From Phyto melanocephala (lineage: Eukaryota; Arthropoda; Insecta; Diptera; Rhinophoridae): a DNA stretch of 64,000 bases. The notes beneath the pieces were generated by a model. The model had not been told where the DNA came from. It worked only from the letters and a program-made list of their open reading frames with translations, and did no database searches. The DNA lies in assembly GCA_941918925.1 (NCBI GenBank), contig OW799237.1, forward strand, positions 10,893,201 to 10,957,200, written 5' to 3'. Made by a program: the position numbers and the translations under genes. Of this stretch, positions 45,224 through 59,200 are shown one piece after another (position 1 is the first letter of the stretch; every line of letters begins with the position of its first letter).

Positions 45224-47166
45224 TTTAGGCATTTGCTAAAGATTCTCAATAATGATCAATCAAAAAATAATAGGTAGAGAATTGTTTGAAAACAGTGAGT
45301 AGTAATATTGATAATTACTTAATCAATTCTCGAATATTTTGTTACAGCATGGAAATCGTGTTGTTATTTTAAATCTGAAATTTTTATATAGAACTATTGC
45401 ATATTTTGGGCATAGGTACCATTACAACATTTAAAAAAGTTATACCTGCATATACATAGGTGCCTACATTTGATGGTTACAAATAGAATGGCCCTAACTA
45501 ACTTTTCGTAAAGAAGTAAATTTCTTACAACTTACGACTACTGCGACAGGTTGTGAATTGAGAAATTGTATTCGTATTGCAAGTACCTAACAAACACTAT
45601 TTAGGTATTCTCTAAATATCACTATTTACTCGACTGCTTTCAGTAGGTATATGATTCAATAACAAAGGCATGTTTTAAAATAAAAAATAAAAAAAACAAA
45701 CATTTTACCCACCTCCTGCTGTGGTAGCCAAGCACAAAAGAAAAAATAATCTAAAATTTGTTCTTCACACATCTCTCAAAAAAAGAACACATTTTTGGAT
45801 TTTATGCATTAATTTTTTGCCGAATCCTTTTACTTGTTACTTACATAGTTTCCACTTTCTAAAAATATGTTTAACGCTGCTTTTCTTTTTGGGGTTATTT
45901 TTTATTGTATTTTATTCAAAAACATTCTGACAAAATATTACAACATGTTACATTGTTTGAAACGTTTCCGCTTCCGTATTGTGTATGATTTATCCTTATA
46001 AAAAAAAACATGAAATGAACATATACCTACATATATATACATACATATGTACATATATACACTTGTATGTACACACACTTATGATTTTGTATATTATTGT
46101 TGTTTTTATTTTAAGTTTAAAAACACGTATAGAACATATAATTATGCATTTATTTTACAAGTAATAAAATGATTTTCCTGTTGCTTTATATTCTTACCAT
46201 ATTCTGTCTTTAATGGCCACTCTTCATAAAAAACTGTAACATACAGTAAATAAGATAAAGTTACAGATACATACCAAGCATGCTCTTAATGTTATAAAAA
46301 ATACATTCTGTTTTAACTATTTTTATCTGCCTTATTATTTTTTTTTAGTTTATAATATAGATTTCTCCGTTAATTACTTGTGCATCTACTGTGTAGACTA
46401 CATTATTTTAATAGTGTTTTTATATACATATGTATGTAGATATACATGTATGTAAATATATTTATTCCTTTCAATATTTAATTTCCTTTTCTAATTAGTT
46501 TTGCTGTGACATTAATTAATAATGCAAAACCAAGCAATAATGTCAATAGACTAGAATATTCTACTCCTTGATGATAATAAATGTTAGTTAAAGTAAATAA
46601 ATTGTAGAGAAAAGTAAATTTATCTATATTATATAGAGGAAAAATCCTAGTTATTTTTTTTTTAAATTATATATCTTTTGAAAATATCTTACATAGATAT
46701 TTTTTTAAAAGATAGTTGAAATGATTTGAAAAATATGGCTTTTTGTTCTATGTTCTTATAGTTGATGATTCTAAGATGTGCTGTACAGTAAACATACTTA
46801 AGTATATACATGTGTTTGCTGTATTTTATCATCAAAGTTCAAGTGCTGGATAATAATAATACACATATTTGGTATTATTGGTATTAAAACATTACAAAAT
46901 AAGCTGATAACGTCTAAGATATAGGAAAATTGTCACAACTTTCTATATAAATAATAATTCACAAGGTGTGCTATCCTTCGTATTGCCTTAATTTCTGAAA
47001 TTTTTTAAAATGTTGTTTGAAAGAAAAACATATGTATATTGTACTGCTAAAGCATATTGCATAAGAAAATCAAAAATTAAATAACGATTTTTGTTATTAA
47101 TCGAAATTCCAATAAAGTAAAATTATGATTAAAATTTCGATCCTGTCGCCAATGTCTTCAATATTC

Positions 47167-47285
47167 AGGGCCGTATTCATAAAAAATATTTTAGGTTTAT
47201 TAAAGGCTTATTTGACAAATTTCTCTACAACATCTGTTAAATAAGCCTTTAATAAACCTAAAATATTTTTTATGAATACGGCCCT
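47167..47285. mobile_element. Palindromic MITE, GGGCCGTATTCATAAAAAAT family, complete
   Basis: AGGGCCGTATTCATAAAAAA and exact inverse at the right end; arms pair almost along their full length with a short loop around TTTCTCTACAACATC. Nearly the same as 11580-11699, with the loop in opposite orientation. Confidence 0.75.
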
Positions 47286-47365
47286 CAGTACGGGGTTTCC
47301 GAAATTAAGTTAAATTTTTAATTTTCTTTAAGTCTCCACTTAAAAAATGTTTTAATCAGAAGCCA

Positions 47366-47367
<2 letters not shown>

Positions 47368-47399
<32 letters not shown>
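47368..47399. repeat. (TA)16 microsatellite
   Basis: Uninterrupted alternating TA over 32 bases. Confidence 0.95.
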
Positions 47400-47402
<3 letters not shown>

Positions 47403-50400
47403 AAAAACATTAAATGTAACCAACTACCACTACCATTTATCGTAAAACCCCAAAAGGATGTCTGTGCTTTTTTATTATTACATATTGTTCTTTCAATACA
47501 AAATATCTTGTCTGCCCTTAAAATCACATCCAGTCATAGTTATTTTTATTGGTTGTTAACTCAACAGCACAAAACCAGATTCAAAAAACGTTAATAGAAA
47601 TTTGTATGCGACCAGGACTAGTAAGTATGTGTGTACACAAGAACGTACATATGTAGATGAGGAAAATGATGATGATGATGATGACGGTGCGCTGATATTG
47701 ATGGTACGGATGGTGATGACGAAAGGTTACCTTTATTTCAATACACTCATCTAGAAAACAAACCAATATACAACATGTTTTAATTTCCTTTTTAGTATCT
47801 TCAGGCATTGAAGCAGAAACAGCATGTTTCACTTGAAGAACATTACTAAACACAAGTTCTTCCTTCTCTACAATAAGCGTACATATACATACTAATAGTA
47901 TTCGTTGATGTATTCGATATGTAGTTATTTTCAAATGTAAAAGAAAGTTTAAATGCTGTATTGTAGTTTGAAAAGTTTGGTTTTTGCATTTATATCAAAC
48001 CATTGAGGTGTAGACAACGTTATTGGTTATTAAATTAATGATGAGTTTGGGTCATAATCTAAAACGTATCGAAGTGAACATTTTTTTTTTGTGCGTACTA
48101 GAAGAACAACAAAATTATAATACAAATTAGAAAAACAAGGAAACCGGAAGTTGTAACTTTAATAAAAGGCAAATAGATAACGCCACAAGCAGACAGACTA
48201 AAAAATAGGAGAAATGTAATCAGACAAGAGGTTAATGTTTGTAATTTCCCAACAAAGCAAACTTGTGTTAATTTATAAATAATTGAAAGAAAAATACATA
48301 TTTAAAAAAAAAAAGAAAAAGGTTTTTAACCCTGCTTTATTAATTTTATTTAAAAAGACATGTTTTTTGTTCAATAGTGTCAACTGGTTTACATTTTGTT
48401 TGATATTTATTGTCTTTAAAAATATTATTTTTAAAAATAAATTGTTTTTGTTTTGAGTTCATGTAAAACCGCTTTTTTGCTGTTTATTTATTTTTTATTT
48501 TTTTTCAAATAAAATCAAGAATTTTTATTTGCAACCGTATTTGTTTGTTATTTAATTCATATTCTTTTTGGCAATTGTTGTTAATTATTTGAATTGTTTT
48601 TATTAAACATTTTCTTTCCCATACAATCACCTAATCACCATCCTTCACTTTTCGCTATTATTTTTCGTTTATTCTACCCAAATAGTCTAAAAGTTCAAGA
48701 AAAAAAAACATCTGTATCATAAACGTAACCAAAAAATAAAATATAAAAACGTGTTCAAAATAAGAATTGTTCTCTTTTGAAAAAATGCACAATAATATGT
48801 ACATATGTGTGAATATGTACATATTTGTACATACATACATATGTACATATTTTTATATAATAAAATTATAACAAATATAACAAAATCAGCAATTAAAACA
48901 ATAACTTGTTTTAATGTTTTTTTCTTATAAATCAAACATAGCTATGTACATAGCCGCAGACAAGAATATCTTGGAGAATTTCATAATTATAATACAAATA
49001 ATTAATTTAATTTATTATTTGGTACTCTTAGTAACCTTAAACTTTTTACATTTTAGATACTTTCTTAAGTATTTGTATTCATGTATGCATATTCAGTTAA
49101 TGAAAGTAAGAACGTTTTAAATAAATAAAACAATTAATTTACTCTTATTTTAATTTGGTTTTTTAGGGTTTGTTTTTAATATCATTAAAAAAAACAAACA
49201 TTTTATTCAAACTGTTTGCAATATGCTGTAAAATAAAAAAATTTTTAGTTTTATTTCAAATACTTGATATACATATTTCGAATATTGATTAATTGATTTA
49301 ATGATTAAACTGTTTGATTTATTCTTGAAAGTATAAATAAAATAGTATATGTATGTATGTACGCACACACAATACATACATAAGAATGTATTTAAAAATA
49401 GCAAACATTAATACAACCGATACTATACAAACAACACCTATAGCAGCAACAACAACATTGACATTTGAAAGTAAAATTAATGTAATTTTTTTTTTTCTGT
49501 TATTTTTTGCCTTCTATCTATCTTTGACTTAACTCCGAGTGTTGCCTTTTAAAAAGATATTTTAGACTGATTTTAACACTTTACAATTGGGTTCGTATTT
49601 TAATTCAAATCTAAACTAATATAATAAAATTAAAAGCCTACGAATATCGTACGATTTGTTTACTTCGCAAATCTTGCATTTAACTATCCTAATTTTTGCA
49701 TTAATGTGAAAGTCAGTATAAAAAAAATGTTTAAAATAACTTAAATTGGTCATATATATGTTAGGTTTTTATTTGTAGATAATTTTTATAATATTAATGT
49801 TCAGTATTTTAACTATGTAATATATTTTAGTTGGACTAAGGAGGCTTTATATTACTTTAAATGAATAAATAAATTGCAAAAACAAAAAATAATTTATTTT
49901 GAAATAAATTGCAAAAACAAAAAATAATTTTATTTTGTGTATATTCATATTTATTTTTTATGAGAGTTATGAATTTCTAAGTTGAATAAATGAGGGCAAA
50001 TGAAAAAAATCTTTTACCATTGCATACAGAAGTTGTAAATTAAAGTTTTAAAGTTTCAAACAACATTTCGAACTAAGGCTCAAATTTTTTAACATAACCT
50101 AAAACTATCACTATTTTAATTCTGTTTGAAATTTATAAAAATAAATTATAAATTCTAGATAATTTAAAATAATTTTTTAAAGCCTTTTTATATATTATTA
50201 ACACTCCATATATTAAATTATCTTCTATTTACATAATATTTGTTTTGTTGTGTATAGAAAGTTTTTATTTAAGTTCGAACTGTCGAATTAAAAAAAAAAA
50301 TTAAAAATGTATATGTTGTTAACAAAATAGTCTTATAATTTCTGGTTTATTTAAAAATAATTTTTAACTTCGTATTGTAAATGTATATACTTTGCCATAA

Positions 50401-50535
50401 GAACTTTTTAATTCGGTCTGAGGCAATAATTTGATGCTGTAAGGTTTTTTTTTTATTTCTCTAAAGAAGTGTAACATTTAAATACATTTATTTTGTTTTA
50501 TTTAATTTTCATTTTTAAATTTTTTCTAATTACAG

Positions 50536-53500
50536 ATAAAACAACAACACAAAATTTATACAGTTTGCAAAAAATAAACAACAATTGAAAATATATAAAC
50601 AAACTGCAAACAAAAACAACCTTAAAAATAATAGGGCAACAAGAGAAAAAAACAGAAGGAATACTAAAAAGAATATTATGGAAGTGTAAACATTAAATTG
50701 AACAGAAAAAAGCTATTTAATACGTTAAATATACACCTTCTAAACGACATAACTACAAGAATAAAAAATTGTTGCTTTTGTTTGAAATCACAAAAACGTG
50801 AAAAAAGGCAAATATCTTTCAACAACAATTAAAGAAACGGCTGAAACTACATACTGCTCATATAAAACTTACACCCCCAACGTTATATTAGGAGTAGATA
50901 TAGCGCAAAAAAATATTTAAAAAAAAAACAAATAAAAAGCATACTACTACCTAATATGTTTTCAACAACACAAAAAGTAAAAATAATTTAACATACAAAA
51001 CCTGTCAACGTTATACCAGAAATTGTAACATTAATACAAACGACAAGAGAAACGCTATAGAATAGAATTCCTTTGATACTCGTAGTTGACGTTGTAAATC
51101 TACAAAATCAAACTAAAGCAACAACAACATTAAGTCTTAATAAAAATAGCCCTCAAGTCTATAAACAGAGAAAAAGAAATTTAATAAAACACACCATATA
51201 CATACAAATTTTTAGAAATTGAAAACTACAACAAAAATTAACAACTCAAAGAAAAAGGTGTTTTTGTTGGAAGAATTCAAATTTCGCATGCTCTCATTAG
51301 TGCATCCATCCAATTTGATTGTTGTTAAATAATTAATACCCCCTACACGTTGTTTTGTCTTCGTTGACGTCGTTAATAAGCTACTGCAACAACAGCAATA
51401 ACATTTACACCTACTGCTTGTTCTTGTTACACATCAGAAAAATTAAATATACAAACGCTTAAAGAATTTTATAGATAAATACTATAAAATACGTTTTTTC
51501 TTCAACTGTATTCGAAATTAACGAATATATTGGAATAATCAAGAAAATACGATAATTGAAAATTGTTTTCGCAAAAATCTACGGCATACTGGTCGTAATA
51601 CAATATTTATTTTTTTTTTTCAAAACGGTTTATTTTATAAATTGAAAAAATTACAAATTTCAAAATGAAGCGTCGTAATGCCGATTGCGGCAAACTACGG
51701 AGACCTATAAAACGTAACAAAATAACGGAAAGCATGTATGGCAGGTGAGTGTTATTTGTTTGAATTACAACTTTTTTTTTTTTGAATTACAAAGTTTAAT
51801 GAAAAATTCCTTAAAATTAGTTTTAAACATCGAAATGTGCGTAAGAACAAATAATTTTATCGGAATTTTATAATTTCTATATAGAGCAAATATAAATGTA
51901 ACTTTTGGTGTTTACAGAAAATTTTCGAAATTTTGTTCGATTTTTCGAACATGGACTAAAACTATTTATATCATATTTTTTTTGTTGAAATTGATGTAAA
52001 TAAAACCTACTTTAGTATTTTATTTGAAAATTAAAATTTTCGAACTTGTTTTTTGGCTTTAAATTAAAAAATTTTCAAATTCCACATAGAAATAATTTTT
52101 TTTGTGATAACACAATGAACTTTTCATTAAAAAAAAATTTTCTAAAATAAATAGGTCTATACAAAAGTTGATTTCAGCCAGCTTACGGACAGACAGACGG
52201 ACAATCGACTCCCCTATTTATAATCTTTCTGAAAATATATACCTTATGGGGTAGGCAATGAATATTGTAGAAATTACAAACGAAATGACAAAGCTATATA
52301 TTACCTTGGGCACTACAGGTGAAGGGTATACAAATGTTACATATGTATGTATGTATGTATATTAATCTATACTAGTAGGGGTCAAGGGGTAATTTTAAAC
52401 TTTGAATGTTATTTTTGTTCCTTTATTAAAGAGTATAAATTTATTATAATTCCAAATTTGGTACATATATAACACCAATTGCTTTTCCTAATTTTTGAGT
52501 AATTTAAAATGTTAGTCTTAAATATGAAATTTGAAAAAAAAATACTTAAAACATGTTAAATTTATTTCCTGGTAAGTTTACGCATATATGTATATGTGTT
52601 AACTTTAAAAACGCTTATAATTTTATGCCAAGTTTCATACTTTTAGTACGCGCAATCTGTTTTTTTTTTTTTTTTAACTTTAAATTATTTAGATCTGTTT
52701 ACTAGTAAACCATTTAAATAAATATTTATTTTATAACTTAAATCTATATTTAATTAGTATAAGTCTTATTTATTGCTGCTACATTAAAACCTACTAAATT
52801 AAAAACTTTGTCAACAGTATGTGAATTATTTAAACACATTAATTTATTGACCTATTTTATTTTTACTTCTGCTTCTGTTATTATTTGTTTATGCATTAGT
52901 TAAATAAGAGGAGCTGCTATTTCATTTAAATAACCATTTAAATGTGTACAAAGTAAACAAATTATTGATACTGATACTAAAAAATTGTAGTGTTAAACTG
53001 TTTCATATATAATCACACAACATATTAAATTTAATATTTCTTTTATTATCACATTGTTTTTTAGCACAACCGTATTGTATATGAAATTTTTGGTACTATG
53101 GGCAATTGTGATAACTGCCGACTTTATGTTTATGTTCCGTTTTGAATTTTTATGGCCTTTTTGGTTACTACTACGCTCCGTACATGATTCCTTCAAATAC
53201 AAAGGATTGGTATGTATTATTCAATCAAGAAATTTATAATTGAATTGTTAGTAATTTACTTTTTCTTAAATTGTAGGCATTTTCGGTATTGTTTGTTTGT
53301 ATAGCTATAACATCCGATTTGGTTTGTTTATTCTTTATACCAGTTAACTGGTTATTATTTGCCGCCAGTACATATGTTTGGGTACAATATGTTTGGCATA
53401 CTGGTAAGTAAAAAAGACTCTTATCATTTTGACTCATACAATATTTGGGTATTCTTATTATTCGTTTCTGTTTACAGATAAAGGCATTTGCTTGCCCACT

Positions 53501-56500
53501 ATAATATTGTGGATGTTATTTGTATATTTAGAGGCTGGTATAAGATGGAAAGATAGTAGACATATGCCTCATTTAGATTTATGTAGGCCGTTTGCAGCTC
53601 ACTGGTAAGTCTTTATAATTTTTAGAAATAAAAACAAAAACTTATTTTTTCTACTTATGTATATGTAAAATGTATAATTATTTATAAAAAAGTATGAAAA
53701 CCTTAGCGGAAAAACGATGTCTATGACTTAATATAAAAAGGACAAGTCTCAATTTTGTATTACTTTACAAGAGAAAGAAAAAAACTTAATACAATTTAAA
53801 TGAATTAAAGAACTTATTTGTGTAAATCCGTTTTTTTCAACCATAGCTTAGGGTTGATCTGTTTATATGTGGACTACCAGAGAACGTTAAAAACGCTCTT
53901 TTTATATTAAGTCATTGATATATATTAAAATTTGTGCAGACAAGTACATATAAGAAAAGTTTCTCTTAGAAGATCTATTTTAAAATATTTTTGCGCTTTA
54001 AAAAGAATTGTAAAAAAATTAGCACTAATTTTGGTCAAAGTACTTGTCACCAATGAAAAAAATTATCTTGTAGAAAACTTGCCATAATGTAAGCATTTTT
54101 TCTTTAGAAATACAAAGACTTGTGGATAACTTTTTTCTTTTAAAGATTTTTTCTAATTTGTTTTAGACTTTTATTTAGGTTTTTTCTAAAAATGTTATTT
54201 GTTTTTGTTTTAGCATTGGCTATCCAGTGGTTACATTAGGTTTTGGTTTCAAAAGCTATGTAGGTTATCGTATGCGTCAACGTAAACAACGTGAAGTCTC
54301 AAAAGAAAATGAATTTTACATGCAACTTTTGCAACAAGCACTGCCACAAGAGGAGCCTTCGCCGTCAGAAGACTCACAAACAGTGGTGGTCACAAATACT
54401 TCCAATGCAAATGCCATTACGGCTGCAGTATCAGGTCATGGTAGTGCACAAATACAGCATAATCATAATGGAAATGCAACGTTAGCAACAGGGGCTTCTT
54501 TAACTGCAGCTCACACACAAATATCAAATTCTATAGCTACAGCAAATGGTTCTGTAGCATTAGCACAAAATCAACAACACTATCAGCATAATCTTCATCA
54601 ACAGCAGCTGGAGCTTCATCAGCAACAACACCATCATGCTAATAATCACAATGGTAACAGTTTTACAACAAATTGTACCGCTTCATTAGCTTCATCTGCT
54701 ACTCTTACGGGTGTTGCCTCAAACTCCTCCTCCTCCTCTACTACTACTTCCTCTTCTACTTCTCATAATAACAATAATAATACTGCGTCTTCTACGTCAA
54801 CCTCCTCATATTTATCTACTACGCTAACAACATCAGCATCAACATCACCATCGTCTAATGATGATAAAAGCTATGTACAAATTGGTGGCGGTAGTGGTGG
54901 TAATTTTATCTGTATGATATGCTTTTAAAACAAAATTTTTTCGCTTATTTATTTGCTTGACTTTTTTTAAATATTTTCCTATTTGTCTGCATGTTTAAAT
55001 TTATTTAGTGTTTTATAGCCGAAATTAATTTAAGTTTTTAAGAAATTTTTTGATAAATCTATTTTAAAAATATTTTTTTTTTAAACGCTCAAATATTATT
55101 TCATACGGCCAACGATTTTAATTTATATATATTACAGCTTTTAAACCTTTTGAAGGCATGCTTTATTTTTGAGTAGCTTTGTATATATTTTAAAAAAATA
55201 AAAATAAATCAATACTATGAACGTATGTAAGTACATATATTTTTCTAATTTATTCCATTGCACTTTATAGTGTCATCAAATGGTCATATAGGAGGTGGCA
55301 AAAACCATAGACGTAGTATGGATAAAGAAAATAAACACAAAGGGAATTCATCATCTAATCATACTAATTTATCTGCTGCTGGTGGTGATAATGAGAATCA
55401 TACAAAAATCAACAACAAAAACAACAACTATCATCAATTGAATCAGGGTAGTGAAAGCAATGCAAACCAACAGCAGCTGCATCAACAACAACAGCAAAAC
55501 CATAACAGCAATAAAGAAAAATCATCAGAATGGGATAATCATAATTATCATCATCAACAGCAGCAAAAAGATAAAGACAAACATGGTGAGCAAAATAATT
55601 CATGTAAACTGTTGTCAAAAATGTCACATAAATTATCAAAACTTCTTTAAAGAAATTGAGAAAAAAAAAAAATTAAAAAAAACAATAAATTTCTTTATAT
55701 AGTAATTTTTAAAATATTAAAATTCTAAGCGATTTTAAAACAAAAGATGTTGAAATCGAAATAATTTTTCATATAAAAAATGGTCATTTATTACAGAATC
55801 CCAGTCAAAATCTAATAAAAAATTAAATACTTCCGCATCATCATCAACTTATAATGGAAATGGCAGTGTTAACTCTCATTTGGATACAGAAGAAATCGTA
55901 ACAGTAGAACCGGTGGAAAAAGCTAAAGGCAAGATAAAATTTTATTTAACCACTTTTTATAACTATTAAATTATATTTTCGTATTGGCTTATAGGACGCC
56001 GTAATCGTTCTAAGAAAGATAATGCTTCCAAAGACAATCACAGCCACAACAGTAATAACAACATCAATGGCAGCAGTAGCATTAGCAGCAATAATACAAA
56101 TTCACACATAAAAGATTCTTCAAACAAAGAGAATCATCATAACACAACTAAGGATACTCATCATAATCATCACCACAATTCCGATGCTTCATCGGTGTCC
56201 TCTTCCTCATCAAGTACTTCGTCTTCATCATCGTCAGGTGTATCCGGTAACTCGGCCACCTCAACCATATCTCATTTAGCTTCTAAGGTTGTCTCAAAGA
56301 TCTGTGAATCTTGTCTAAAACTGGAGGCCGATGTCAAGAAATACCGCTCAGAAATTAGTCATATGAAACAGATCGAAAACGAGTTGAGACAAAAACTAGA
56401 TACGAATATGACGACAAAATCCTGTTTGCAGGCCAAACAGAAAGAATGTGATGATTTGGAGAAACGTTTGCACGAACTGAACAATTCCCGACATAATGAC

Positions 56501-58010
56501 ATGATGCAATTGCAGACTGTCGAACGGCGTTTGGCCGAGGAGAGACGGCAAAAGCAATCATTAGATGCTCAACTTAATAATGAGAAGAAGGCCCGTAAAG
56601 TAGCTGAGGAGAAAGCATCACGTCCAGAGTGCAGTTCACAATGCAAGCAGAGGAAACTGCAAATGGAGGAGGAGTTTAAGCAGCTGAGACGTGATTTGAA
56701 AATGGCAGAAGAAGCTAAGCAAATGGCGGAACAACATGGTCGCAAATGGGAACAAGAAGTGCGTATTTTTTATTTATTTATTTATTCATTATTTATTTAT
56801 TTATACATTTATGTATTTCGAAATACAAAGCCTTCGTGACCAAAATCACAATATAAAATAGTAAAAAAATCTGCGATTCAAAAGTATTATATTATATTAA
56901 AAAAGATACAAAATAATGAATTAAATAATCATATAATAGTTACTACTATAAAAATTATTATTGCAGATATAAAATACATATATGTATAACATATATTTAT
57001 TGATTTACAAAATATATCAAATATGTTTAATTATTTTTTATATATTTTATTTCTTCAGCTTCGTATGTTTGAGCAGGAAATACGAAATCGTGATTCCATT
57101 CAGCCCGGCACAGATGTTTTAATGAACGCCTTAGCCGCTATGCAAGATAAGAACTGCACTTTGGAGAAAAATCTCTCGGCAGAGACGAGAGTTAAGCTGG
57201 ACTTATTCTCTGCGCTGGGGGATGCCAAAAGACAACTGGAAATATCAGAAAGTAAGCAAATTGACAAATTTGATTCGAAATATATTTGAAGACATTATTA
57301 AAACATCTCGAAAAATAAGACCGAATCGCTCATTTTGTCTATAAAAAGTTGAAATATTGAATATATATTTTTTTTTCAATTTATATTTTATTTCTAAAGG
57401 CCTTCGTCGCTCCAAGGATGAGGAAGTTCATGATCTTAAAGCAAAAATTGCACAACTTTTAGCGGTCATGCCCACTGATACTCTATGTTTGCCTGCCTGT
57501 AGCTCGACTGGTGCCAGTTCTATGTTACGCATGAATGACACACCACCGCTACAAACTGGTCCGGGGCCAGCTTCACCTATGCTAACCAGCCTAAGTGCAG
57601 CTCAAGCCCAACAGCAATTGGCAGGTCGTGTTATTGTATCCACTTCGGCATCTGATTATGTGCAACAAACATTGTCCGGTGAATATGTTGTATCCACACA
57701 CTCTCAACAGCAGCAGCAACAACAACAACAACATCAGCAGCAACAACATCAGCAACAGCTTCAACATCAGCATCAACAACATCAGCAACAACAACAGAAG
57801 CTACATCATCATCATCAACAGCAATGTGCCGGTGTCGTTCCCGTTTCAGTGGCAACTTCGGTTTTAGTAACATGTCCCCAAGTATCTAATGGCGTTGGCA
57901 ATGCTAATAACTCCAATCTAGATCCCAATGCTACGGTCTATACACCCAAGTGTGGTCCCAACAATAATGGGGGAAATGTTGTTGTGGTTGGTGGCTCTGG
58001 AGATGCCTGA
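50536..58010 (+). CDS. Macoilin: Macoilin (TMEM57 family), ER membrane protein
   Basis: A leader exon begins after the acceptor CTAATTACAG at 50536; translation starts at 51665. Coding exons: 51665-51744, 53065-53209, 53277-53403, 53478-53604, 54214-54899, 55271-55585, 55797-55928, 55995-56758, 57059-57251, 57400-58010; total 3180 nt, 1059 residues. The first 160 residues hold the conserved membrane region: MKRRNADCGKLRRPIKRNKI, FRFEFLWPFWLLLRSV, FAASTYVWVQYVWHT, DLCRPFAAHCIGYPVVTLGF, several hydrophobic helices, then KENEFYMQLLQQALP. A long Ser/Asn/His/Gln-rich linker follows, then a coiled coil (about 560-870, with CLKLEADVKKYRSEISHMKQ). Macoilin is a neuronal ER protein of worms and vertebrates that affects excitability. 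It is longer than the human protein (about 664) because of the linkers. Intron 7 uses a GC donor. AATAAA at 58085. Confidence 0.95.
52140..52336 (-). mobile_element. DINE-1/mini-me-like 5' fragment in Macoilin intron 1
   Basis: AAAGTTGATTTCAGCCAGCT, CGGACAGACAGACGGACAAT, CCTTATGGGGTAGGCAATGA and CACTACAGGTGAAGGGTATA match, in order, the 5' end of the 42506-43214 subfamily. The A/T core and 3' end are missing. Confidence 0.6.
53719..53918. mobile_element. Small MITE-like inverted repeat in Macoilin intron 4
   Basis: ATGACTTAATATAAAAAG (53723-53740) and its inverse CTTTTTATATTAAGTCAT (53897-53914) enclose ~155 bp in the intron between the exons ending at 53604 and starting at 54214. Confidence 0.5.
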
Positions 58011-58549
58011 TGTATATTTAATAATGTTCATCATAATTTGCAAAACTGTAGTAGCAGACGTCATGTTTGAGATTATTTTATTAAAATAAATACTAAATGA
58101 TATAAATAAAAAAAAATATTTGTAATTTTTAATATGACATGCTCTCTTCCTAAGAACGGCACCCATAAGAATTTTCTAACACTTAGGAAAAAGAGTATAT
58201 CAATATTGAATAAGAAGCAAATGAAAGAAAGAATATATGCAACAAATTATATAAAAAACTTTAAAAAACAAAACAACAAACAAACAAGAAAAATATCTTA
58301 TTGATATACATACATACATATGTATATAAAAAACGCAAAAAAATATAAAAACAAAATTTGAAAAGAAATGAAATAAAAACTGCATAAAAAACAAAACTTA
58401 ATTATTTTAAAGCGTTTTTCTAAGATTTTTAAAAATGTTAAAAGTTTTAATTTAATTATAACAATTAGACGGTCCAGTTAAGCAAAAAATACCTACGACT
58501 TTTAAGGATCATCCAAATTGCCTTCTTATAATACAAAATACTATTTTTA

Positions 58550-59040
58550 TACCCTTCACACAGTGAAAAAGGGTATATATAGGTTTGTCATTCCGTGTGA
58601 AATTTCTAAAATTTTCATTTCCGACCCCATAAAGTATATATTTTCTGAAAGCTTATGAATAGGGGAGTCGATTAAGCTCTGTCAGTCTGTCTGTGTGTAT
58701 TTTGAAATCAACTTTTTGAAGCCCCCCGACATCGCTTGGACCCGAGTGAGGTATTAAAATATCAGAAATATTCGGGGGTAGATCGGTATTGAAAATCAGA
58801 AACATAGGTACATAAACAACTGAGATATGAGCAAAAACCCACGACCACATCGATTTTTTTCACAAAAACAACATTACAACAACATACATACATACAAACG
58901 TGTATACTGGTTAGAGTAAAAGTGGCATCAAATCCCAGCTGAGCCAAAAAAAAATTTTTTTTAATTCTTTTTTTATTTTTTTTTTGTTTTATATTTATTA
59001 TATGTATATATTTTAATTATTTTTTTTTAATTTTTTTATA
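58550..59040 (+). mobile_element. DINE-1/mini-me-like element, 3' truncated
   Basis: TATACCCTTCACACAGTG start, very short GTCY run (CTGTCAGTCTGTCTGTGTGT), CCCCCGACATCGCTTGGACC and the GAGCCAAAAAAAAATTTTTT core start, but no GCGCTCTTACTTGTTT end; it is cut by other repeats from about 59040. It lies about 540 bases downstream of the Macoilin stop. Confidence 0.65.
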
Positions 59041-59200
59041 GAAAATTGTTTTTAATTTATGTATTTTGAGAGCTGAAATTTAAAATATTTGTTTTTGTTT
59101 TATATTTATTATATATATTTATTATATATATTTATTATATATATTTATTATATATATTTTAATATTTTTTTTTTAAGTTTTTTATAGAAAATTGTTTTTT

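Larger units (their letters stand above)
43564..50535. other. Intergenic or Macoilin 5' intron sequence
   Basis: AT-rich DNA with no convincing coding exon. It contains the diverged (45101-45223) and complete (47167-47285) GGGCCGTATTC palindromic MITEs, a (TA)16 run (47368-47399) and scattered TATG/CATA runs. Because 50536 follows a splice acceptor, much of it is probably the first intron of Macoilin, with a 5' leader exon somewhere to the left. Confidence 0.45.

Noticed and set aside
57591..57873. Open frames antisense to Macoilin exon 10 (poly-Leu/Val/Ala)
   Set aside because: Shadows of the CAG/CAA/CAT repeat in the Macoilin frame.
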